DNA from: Methanobacteriota archaeon
Lineage (GTDB): Archaea; Halobacteriota; Methanosarcinia; Methanosarcinales; Methanosarcinaceae
DNA length: 13,119 nt
Assembly: GCA_030837265.1 (NCBI GenBank)
Contig: JAUPKV010000257.1
Location: forward strand, 1 to 13,119
Direction of reading: 5' to 3'
Shown here: in pieces, positions 7,517 to 13,119 of the stretch
How the letters are laid out: every line of letters begins with the position of its first letter
Numbering within the stretch: the first letter of the stretch is position 1
Position numbers and translations under genes: made by a program
Notes under the pieces: generated by a model
The model's database searches: none
What the model was told of the DNA's origin: nothing
What the model saw: only the letters and a program-made list of their open reading frames with translations

Positions 7517-9469
7517 TTACCTTTCTCTCAAATTTTTTCTTTTTCCCTGTGATTGTTGATTGCTCTTTGATTCTGTAGAGACTTTGAAATTTTCTAACAG
7601 CATGTCTACGGTTTTCTGTGCAAGGTCACTAACGTTCTCCGCCGAACTATTGACTTGCTGTAGTGCAGCTGTCTGTTCTTGAATAGCAGCAGAAGTTTCC
7701 TGGCTACTAGCTGCATTTTCTTCGGCTGTTGAAGCTGCTTCACTTATGCTTTTATCAATACTATCGATTTTTGCAAGGCCATCATCTGCTAGTTTGTCCA
7801 GTTCAGCCAGCATTCTATTTATTGTGTTAACTGCTTCAACTATCTCATGACTTTTACTAAGAGCCTGCTTAATATTCTTGTTACCGGTTTCGACACTTGC
7901 CTGGGATTTGGTAATTGCTTCCGTAACTTTTTTCGTTTCTTTCTGGACACTCGTAACTATTCCGTTAATATCATCCGTGCTTTTCCTCGAATCCGCTGCA
8001 AGCTTTCTGACCTCATCGGCAACCACAGCAAACCCTCTTCCGTGCTCCCCGGCACGTGCAGCCTCAATTGCCGCATTTAATGCCAGAAGATTGGTCTGGT
8101 CAGCAATTGATTTTATTTTCCCCGTAACTGTGCCGATATTATCGACCGCACTATCCAGTGACTGAACGATGTTTCCAAGTTTGGAAACATCTGCAGCAAA
8201 TTGTCCAAGTTCTTCCAGAGCCAGATTTCCAAGGCCCTGGGCTTCCTCACTGGTTTTGCCTACCTGTGAGGCATAATTGGAAGATTTATGAGAAGATTGG
8301 GTAAGCTTTTTAAAAATTTCCTGTGAAGCTTTTACATCAGAAGATGCAGTGCTTGCATATCTTGAAAGGTTCTCTGCCCCGGTTGAGATCTGTTCAGCTG
8401 CTGTTGAAATCTGCTGCATGCCGATGTTCATCTGTTTGGCGGCTTCTTCTGCTTTCTTAGCCTCTTCCAGAGTCTGATTCATATCATCCAGGGCATTTTC
8501 AATAAGGGATTTCAGTTCTATTATGAACTTATTATATACATCATAAATTTTTCCGAATTCATCATCTTTAATTTTTTTAACATGAGATCCTTCTAGATCT
8601 CCCCCCCCTACTTTCTTTAAACCGACATCAAGATCTTTCAGACAGATGTTTGCATAGTCTAAAAAATCCTGAGTTTCTTTTTCTTTATTTTTTAATTCTG
8701 TTAAATCAGTTACAGTTGTGAGAACACCCATCATGGAACCTGAATCATCAATTATCGGTGCTGATGAAAGTATAGCAAAAATCGGTTTATCTAAAACCTT
8801 AAATTTTCCATACGCCTCTAGGCTAATAACCGCTTTTCCGCTTTCCAATACCTGTTCAGTAATTGTTTTGCGATTATTTTCTGTCTCTAAAAAATCATCT
8901 ACTTTCATGCCGACGGCTTGTTCTACGCTTTTGAAATTGTGGACCTTTAAGAAGTAATCATTTGTATGCACTACTTTTCCGGACATATCCACATACCATG
9001 CAATTGACGGTTTGGGTATGCTGTTTATAAGAATTTTCTGAGAATCCTCTCTTCTTTTTACTTCAGCCGTTATGTCTACGAATACTCCTTCGATAAAAGC
9101 AAGATTCCCTCTATCATCTTGTACCGAATGGCCTTTCTCAAGAATGTAAACTGTATTGCCTTTGGATGTTTTAATCCTGTATTCAACTTGATAGGAAGTC
9201 TTATTTTTCTTTGCTTTATCTAAGCTTTTTTCGATTTTCGGGATATCCTCTTTAAATACTATAGCGAGCCAGGATAATTTTCTGGATAAAAAATCTTTTT
9301 TTGAATATCCGGTCATATTTTCCACATTTTCGTTTATGTATTCAATTCCCCACGATGACTTATTTGATATTCTGAAAACAGTTATCGGAAGATTTTCTAT
9401 TATCCAGTTTTTTTCTTTTGCATCTAAATTTAGATTTCCAACCAAGTTTTTTGATGAGTTACTCGGCAT
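7517..9469 (-). CDS. soluble methyl-accepting chemotaxis protein, PAS-PAS-HAMP-MCP (non-standard start)
   Basis: Cytoplasmic chemoreceptor: no transmembrane segment or signal peptide in 650 residues from the first ATG. A first PAS/PAC region (about 22-140) ends [12 protein letters not shown], a second PAS-like region (about 145-260) ends [11 protein letters not shown], and a HAMP-like segment (about 280-325) carries KVGGGDLEG. The long coiled signalling domain (330-640) has the hairpin tip at 455-490 ([20 protein letters not shown]). Methylation-type Glu/Gln patches flank it ([24 protein letters not shown]). The stimulus sensed is unknown. The start is odd: the ATG at 9469 lacks a ribosome-binding site, while the site conserved with the paralogue sits 33 bases further up next to an in-frame ACG (9500-9502). 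The HAMP-like segment contains a run of eight G. It is probably co-transcribed with cheW. Confidence 0.93.
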   Translation of the reverse strand: MPSNSSKNLVGNLNLDAKEKNWIIENLPITVFRISNKSSWGIEYINENVENMTGYSKKDFLSRKLSWLAIVFKEDIPKIEKSLDKAKKNKTSYQVEYRIKTSKGNTVYILEKGHSVQDDRGNLAFIEGVFVDITAEVKRREDSQKILINSIPKPSIAWYVDMSGKVVHTNDYFLKVHNFKSVEQAVGMKVDDFLETENNRKTITEQVLESGKAVISLEAYGKFKVLDKPIFAILSSAPIIDDSGSMMGVLTTVTDLTELKNKEKETQDFLDYANICLKDLDVGLKKVGGGDLEGSHVKKIKDDEFGKIYDVYNKFIIELKSLIENALDDMNQTLEEAKKAEEAAKQMNIGMQQISTAAEQISTGAENLSRYASTASSDVKASQEIFKKLTQSSHKSSNYASQVGKTSEEAQGLGNLALEELGQFAADVSKLGNIVQSLDSAVDNIGTVTGKIKSIADQTNLLALNAAIEAARAGEHGRGFAVVADEVRKLAADSRKSTDDINGIVTSVQKETKKVTEAITKSQASVETGNKNIKQALSKSHEIVEAVNTINRMLAELDKLADDGLAKIDSIDKSISEAASTAEENAASSQETSAAIQEQTAALQQVNSSAENVSDLAQKTVDMLLENFKVSTESKSNQQSQGKRKNLRER

Positions 9470-9502
9470 AGATTTATCTAAATCAGTAGCTGTTGAGGAC
9501 GT

Positions 9503-9566
9503 ATTTCACCACTCTCCCTAATGAGTTATATATTAACTAATGTTATAATTATAATAAGTATTTAAA
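9503..9566 (-). promoter_or_regulatory. promoter and leader of the cheW-proximal receptor gene
   Basis: On the minus strand a TATA box TTTAAATA (9559-9566) is followed after 13 bases by TAACATTAGTTA (9534-9545, imperfect palindrome with TAAC/GTTA arms). After another 14 bases comes the ribosome-binding region AGGGAG, continuing GTGGTGA. The leader of the other receptor gene has the same elements at the same spacings, which supports the call. A second TATA-like stretch (TTTATATATATAG, about 9591-9603) could be an alternative promoter. Positions are read directly; promoter function is inferred. Confidence 0.55.
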
Positions 9567-9855
9567 TCTATAGGTTGATTTTTACCCCTCTATATATATA
9601 AAACTTATTAAATATTTTAATACACTTGGGTGCTTAAGAATTTAAAAATAAATTTAGTATCTGTTGACTATTGCGAAAATTTTGCCATTATTTAGCAAAT
9701 CTGATTTTATACATATGTTTTATATACTCGAATTTACTGTCACATAAAATTCTATTACCTTTGAGTTAATCTTACTTTGTCGATACTATAACATTAGGAT
9801 CGCAAAAGTAGACTTAGAGAAAATAAGCATTCACCAGGTTCTAAAACTGAAATTT
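9567..9855. other. non-coding spacer between the two receptor genes
   Basis: A+T-rich spacer between the terminator hairpin of the upstream receptor gene and the promoter of the next. No open frame with coding character, no RNA gene and no repeat recognised. It separates the two receptor genes into independent transcription units. Confidence 0.5.
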
Positions 9856-9886
9856 GAGCCAATGGAATTGTTTTTTCCATTGGCTC
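9856..9886 (-). terminator. strong hairpin after the distal receptor gene
   Basis: A perfect 12-base inverted repeat (GAGCCAATGGAA and TTCCATTGGCTC) encloses a seven-base loop, beginning about 20 bases past the stop codon at 9909. On the minus strand it is followed by AAATTTCAGTTTT rather than an uninterrupted T run, though a T5 run lies just before it. It is most simply a transcription terminator or 3'-end stabilising hairpin for the receptor mRNA. Confidence 0.7.
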
Positions 9887-9908
9887 TTTCAAAAGGCCAA
9901 AAATACTT

Positions 9909-11930
9909 TTAATATGCTTTTTGACTTCCTTTTCTTTCGGGTTTTTGCTGTTTTCTGACAGATTGTTTACTGTCCTTTGATTCTGCCGAGATTTTGAACT
10001 CTTTCGTAAGTGTATCTACTGTTTTTCGGGCAAGCATGTTAACATTCTGTGCAGAACTGGTTACTTGCTGCAGTGCAGCAGTTTGTTCTTGAATGGCAGC
10101 TGAAGTTTCTTCACTGCTGGCAGCATTTTCTTCTGCAGTTGAGGCTGCTTCACTTATACTTTTATCGATACTCTCAATCTTCACTAAACCTTCTTCTGCA
10201 AGTTTGTCGAGTTCGGTTAACATGGAATTTATGGTATTAATCGCACTGGCAACTTCATGAATTTTACTTATAGATTGTGCAATATTTTTGTTTACTGTTC
10301 CGGCACCTACCTGTGCTTTGTCTATGGCTCCTGTCACTTTTATTGTTTCTTTTTGCACGCTTGTAACGATTCCATTTATATCATCGGTGCTTTTCCTGGA
10401 ATCTGCAGCTAGCTTCCTGACCTCGTCAGCGACAACAGCAAATCCTCTCCCGTGCTCACCAGCCCTTGCAGCTTCGATTGCTGCATTTAATGCCAGTAGG
10501 TTGGTCTGGTCGGCGATTGATTTTATTTTCCCTGTAACGGTGCCGATATTATTGACAGCGCTATCCAGTGATTGCACAATGCTTCCGAGTTTCGAGATCT
10601 CATCAACAAATTGTTTTACATCATCCAGAGCCAGATTCGCAAGAGCTTGTGTCTCCTCACTGTTTTTGCCTGCCTGTGAAGCATAATTGGCAGACTTATT
10701 TGAGGATTCACTGAGTTTTTTAAATATATCCTGAGAAGCTTTTACGTCGGTGGCCGCTGAACTTGCATACCTTGATAGGTTTTCAGCACCTGTTGAGATC
10801 TGCTCGGAAGCTGTAGAAATCTGCTGCATGCCTATATTCATTTGATTTGAGGCTTCTTCTGCCTGTCGTGCTTCTTCCATAGTAAAAGTCATATCTCTCA
10901 AAGTACTCTCAATAACTGATTTCAGGTTAATAACAATCCGGTTGAACTCATCGAAGGTTTTTCCGAATTCATCATCCTTGATTTTGCTTAACTGTACTTC
11001 AAGATCTCCTTCACCAACTTTTTTAATGCCTTCCCCAAGTTCTTTCAAACATGTATTGGTATAATTTAAAAGTTCCTGAATTTCTTTTTCTTTATCTTTG
11101 ATTTTCGTCAAATCGGTTAAAACCATAAGGCTGCCTAACATCGTTCCAGCCTCATTTCTTATTGGTAAACAAGAAACCAACACATATATTTGTCTGTCTG
11201 CACCCTTAAACTTTATATATCCATCCAGGTTTTGGACAGCTTTCCCAGTATCCAATACTTCTTCAGCAACCGATTTATATTTAGAGGCATCACGCACCAA
11301 AGTGCTGCTTTCTATAATATCGTGAGGAAAAAGCCCTATTAAATTCTCGGCACTCCTGGCATTGCAGATTTCTACAAAGTAGTTGTTAATGTGCTTAATT
11401 TTTTTAGAATTATCCACAAAATACACTAACAAAGGTTTTGCTGTCCTGCTTATAATTAACCTTTGATATTCTTCATATTTTTTTTCTTCCTGAGTGATAT
11501 CTAAAAATATTCCTTCGATGTAAATTACATTTCCTTTATCATCAAAAACCGGATGAGATTGTTCCTGAACAGATGCCGTTTTACCGTTAGCTTTTTTGAG
11601 CCTGAATTCAACTTTAAGTAAAGTTTTGTCTCTAATTGCTTTCTGCTTAGCTTTATAATAGTTTTGAACATCTTCAGGTAAAATAATATCGTCTAAATTT
11701 ATTTTCTTATTTATGAACTCCGTTTTGGAATATCCGGTAAGTTCTTCAACATTATTACTCAAGTAATGTATAGTGGTTCCTGATGATCCATATGAAGCTC
11801 TGAATATAGTGACCGGAATGTCTTCTGTTATCCAGTTCATTTCTTTTGCTTCTGAATTTTGATCATCAGTAAGATTTTTAGAGAAGTTTTTTCTTGTGAC
11901 ACTATCTTGATTAGTATCGGTTGACACCAT
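9909..11930 (-). CDS. soluble methyl-accepting chemotaxis protein, PAS-PAS-HAMP-MCP
   Basis: Cytoplasmic chemoreceptor of 673 residues with no membrane segment, paralogous along its whole length to the receptor downstream. A first PAS/PAC region (about 35-148) has [16 protein letters not shown] and ends [11 protein letters not shown] second PAS-like region (about 155-277) ends [14 protein letters not shown]-like segment (about 285-340) has [11 protein letters not shown] and [12 protein letters not shown]. The MCP coiled coil (about 345-655) has the canonical tip [20 protein letters not shown]. Methylation-type patches [10 protein letters not shown] and [14 protein letters not shown] are present. 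I chose the ATG at 11930, with AGGAGAGTGGTGA just upstream; a GTG one codon earlier is also possible. The C-terminus is basic, without a CheR-docking pentapeptide. It has its own promoter and terminator hairpin. The ligand is unknown; PAS domains may bind a cofactor or a small molecule. Confidence 0.95.
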   Translation of the reverse strand: MVSTDTNQDSVTRKNFSKNLTDDQNSEAKEMNWITEDIPVTIFRASYGSSGTTIHYLSNNVEELTGYSKTEFINKKINLDDIILPEDVQNYYKAKQKAIRDKTLLKVEFRLKKANGKTASVQEQSHPVFDDKGNVIYIEGIFLDITQEEKKYEEYQRLIISRTAKPLLVYFVDNSKKIKHINNYFVEICNARSAENLIGLFPHDIIESSTLVRDASKYKSVAEEVLDTGKAVQNLDGYIKFKGADRQIYVLVSCLPIRNEAGTMLGSLMVLTDLTKIKDKEKEIQELLNYTNTCLKELGEGIKKVGEGDLEVQLSKIKDDEFGKTFDEFNRIVINLKSVIESTLRDMTFTMEEARQAEEASNQMNIGMQQISTASEQISTGAENLSRYASSAATDVKASQDIFKKLSESSNKSANYASQAGKNSEETQALANLALDDVKQFVDEISKLGSIVQSLDSAVNNIGTVTGKIKSIADQTNLLALNAAIEAARAGEHGRGFAVVADEVRKLAADSRKSTDDINGIVTSVQKETIKVTGAIDKAQVGAGTVNKNIAQSISKIHEVASAINTINSMLTELDKLAEEGLVKIESIDKSISEAASTAEENAASSEETSAAIQEQTAALQQVTSSAQNVNMLARKTVDTLTKEFKISAESKDSKQSVRKQQKPERKGSQKAY

Positions 11931-11940
11931 CACTCACCAC

Positions 11941-11995
11941 TCTCCTGATTAGTTATATAATAACTATAGTTATAAAATTTGTATGTATATAAATA
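11941..11995 (-). promoter_or_regulatory. promoter and leader of the distal receptor gene
   Basis: On the minus strand CCGAAG (BRE-like) precedes the TATA box TATTTATATA (11986-11995). Thirteen bases later comes a perfect 12-base palindrome, TAACTATAGTTA (11961-11972). Fourteen bases after that is the ribosome-binding region AGGAGA (11941-11946), continuing GTGGTGAGTG to the ATG. Transcription should begin about 25 bases from the TATA box, inside or next to the palindrome. The same layout precedes the second receptor gene. Confidence 0.65.
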
Positions 11996-12200
11996 CTTCG
12001 GCAATTGGAGAGTAGAATAGTTATAATATCTGAGGTCTGTATAAAAAACTTACTTGAACTTCTGGCGTTCTGGGTACAGGAATTGGAAAGGCAGGAAATA
12101 TAAATTCTTAGAGTTTATTTGATTACATTGATAAAGGAGAACGGAAATACAAAATAAAAACCGAAAATTAAATTGATGAACTTTGAAATTGTACTTTTTC

Positions 12201-12262
12201 AATGTGAAACTTTATATACATCTAGGTAATCTGTTTCAGAAATGTATCATTTAGACCTGGAG
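12201..12262 (+). promoter_or_regulatory. promoter and ribosome-binding site of the DsrE-like gene
   Basis: An archaeal TATA box TTTATATA (12211-12218) is preceded by GTGAAAC as a BRE-like element. The predicted transcription start is around 12240. GGAG (12259-12262) lies five bases before the ATG at 12268. The rest of the divergent spacer (11996-12200) shows nothing recognisable. Confidence 0.65.
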
Positions 12263-12267
12263 TTCTT

Positions 12268-12636
12268 ATGACAAAAGTCGAAAAGGTATTACTACTGCTT
12301 AAAAATATGGTGTATGAGAGCACCAGCCCGCAGGAAACTCTCAAATTTGCAAAGTATTACCGGAGTAAGGGACTCAAAGTACTGGTGATTTTATGGGGAC
12401 CTATGGGAGTGATGCTTGCGAAAAAAGACAAAACAAGAGGAGCGCCCAAATATGATGCGACTGTTCAGGAATGCATCGAAATAGGAGTGGAGTTTCGGTG
12501 CTGTCAACTAGCCTCAGACATGATAGGGCTCAAGAAAGAAGAATTAATTCCGGGGATCGAATTTATTTGTTCAAAAGATGTAGCTGAACTTTTTCTGACC
12601 TATACCGAAGAAAATCAGCTAATAATAAATTTTTGA
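12268..12636 (+). CDS. DsrE/DsrF-like family small protein
   Basis: The 122 residues have the DsrE/F layout: a first beta strand (EKVLLLLKNMVYES), a helix with SPQETLKFAKYYRSKG, a second strand VLVILWGPMGVMLA, then AVxEC-type helix and the strand-turn GVEFRCCQLASDMIGL. Cysteines C78 and C79 lie where sulfur-carrying DsrE/TusD proteins hold their active cysteine, so sulfur or persulfide handling is possible, but many members of this family in methanogens are uncharacterised. Length is typical (110-130). Soluble, no signal peptide. It is transcribed divergently from the receptor genes with its own promoter and appears monocistronic, so a chemotaxis role is not indicated. Its final TGA is followed directly by a tandem repeat. 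Confidence 0.82.
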   Translation: MTKVEKVLLLLKNMVYESTSPQETLKFAKYYRSKGLKVLVILWGPMGVMLAKKDKTRGAPKYDATVQECIEIGVEFRCCQLASDMIGLKKEELIPGIEFICSKDVAELFLTYTEENQLIINF

Positions 12637-12702
12637 GTCTCCCTTAAATTTCCAAGTCTCCCTTAAATTTCCGAGTCTCCCTTAAATTTCTGAGTCTCCC
12701 TT
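12636..12702. repeat. 19-base tandem repeat abutting the DsrE-like gene stop
   Basis: Three full units of AGTCTCCCTTAAATTTCYR (12636-12654, 12655-12673, 12674-12692) and a partial fourth (12693-12702), differing only in the last few bases. The first base is the last base of the TGA stop codon. Each unit contains the self-complementary AAATTT. No hairpin terminator is evident, so the array may form the mRNA 3' end, but that is a guess. Confidence 0.95.
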
Positions 12703-13041
12703 CTCACCCAAATTTTGCAGCTTAACTTTGATATCCTATTTTTCAATAATCGTCCAAACTCTTCACTTCCTTCAGTTTCGAAGTAATCGCAACTAAAAGA
12801 AAAATCATAAATTTTTAAGTTCCGAAGCGAAACTCGCGGAGGAAATTTATACAGGTGAACATGAAAAGGAATAGTTATATGCCTATATGTATAATAATGA
12901 GATTAAGCTAATTCTAATTTCCATATCATAAGAATTAATTATACTGTTTGATTTTAAAATAGATACATAATAAAAAATCATTTATATCTATTACAACATC
13001 GGCAGACGCAATGATAACAATCTGAAAATTAGTCCTCTTGA
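12703..13041. other. non-coding A+T-rich stretch
   Basis: No gene recognised. A 16-codon frame beginning ATG at 12861, after AGGTGA with only two bases of spacing, has no family resemblance. The segment CCGAAGCGAAACTCGCGG near 12823-12840 resembles the 14-base repeat at the right edge. TTTATATC near 12980 is TATA-like, but no gene follows before the window ends. Confidence 0.5.
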
Positions 13042-13076
13042 GGGAGCATAGCGACCGAAAAGGACACCGTGCTCCC
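13042..13076. repeat. GC-rich inverted repeat
   Basis: GGGAGCA (13042-13048) and TGCTCCC (13070-13076) form a perfect seven-base stem around a 21-base interior containing GCGACC and GGACACC. It stands out from its A+T-rich surroundings and runs directly into the 14-base tandem repeat. It resembles recurrent Methanosarcina intergenic elements by my recollection only. It could be a bidirectional terminator or a dispersed repeat. Confidence 0.6.
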
Positions 13077-13077
13077 G

Positions 13078-13119
13078 AAGCGGAACTCGGGAAGCGGAAC
13101 TCGGGAAGCGGAACTCGGG
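13078..13119. repeat. 14-base tandem repeat running off the right edge
   Basis: Three exact copies of AAGCGGAACTCGGG fill the last 42 bases of the window, so the array probably continues beyond it. A diverged single copy (CCGAAGCGAAACTCGCGG) lies about 250 bases to the left. Much more GC-rich than the rest of the window; no coding frame recognised. Confidence 0.92.

Noticed and set aside
10288..10686. Plus-strand frames opposite the two receptors (10288-10686 and 7878-8165) that resemble each other
   Set aside because: Their similarity only reflects the conserved receptor tip on the other strand.
12861..12911. 16-codon frame as a leader peptide
   Set aside because: The AGGTGA is only two bases from the ATG, there is no downstream gene in the window, and the peptide has no distinctive composition.

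Overview
The window looks like a piece of a mesophilic methanogen chromosome, most likely Methanosarcina. It is A+T-rich DNA with long, poorly coding intergenic stretches and archaeal TATA boxes. It carries the archaea-only chemotaxis protein CheF, and its right edge has a GC-rich repeat/hairpin of a type I associate with Methanosarcina spacers (from memory, not searched). The genus is an inference; the archaeal assignment is firm.

About 11 kb (883-11930, all minus strand) is one chemotaxis locus. In transcription order it holds two paralogous soluble PAS-PAS-HAMP chemoreceptors (9909-11930 and 7517-9469), then cheW, cheF, cheY, cheB, cheA, cheC, a ruined cheD, and cheR. From cheW to cheC the genes overlap or lie within 17 bases of each other, which indicates one operon. 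The second receptor is only 84 bases upstream of cheW with no visible terminator, so it is probably co-transcribed. The first receptor has its own promoter and a strong hairpin after its stop. The receptors would signal through CheW to the kinase CheA, which phosphorylates CheY and CheB. CheF would connect CheY to the archaellum motor. CheR and CheB set receptor methylation and CheC dephosphorylates CheY. No archaellum genes are present in the window.

Three observations stand out. (1) Between cheC and cheR only the C-terminal ~40 codons of cheD remain. They run directly into a decayed, frameshifted second copy of the cheR ribosome-binding site and 5' coding region. (2) The two receptor genes share a leader with identical spacing (TATA box, palindrome, ribosome-binding site). 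The cheW-proximal receptor has ACG exactly where its paralogue has its ATG, and the next in-frame ATG has no visible ribosome-binding site. (3) The same receptor gene has an eight-G run in its HAMP-like segment, a possible slippage site.

To the right, divergent from the receptors, is a DsrE/DsrF-like small protein gene (12268-12636) with a clear promoter. A 19-base tandem repeat begins at the last base of its stop codon. The left end (1-882) is a 10-base tandem repeat followed by A+T-rich DNA without convincing genes. The right end (12703-13119) is non-coding and finishes in a hairpin and a 14-base tandem repeat that runs off the edge.
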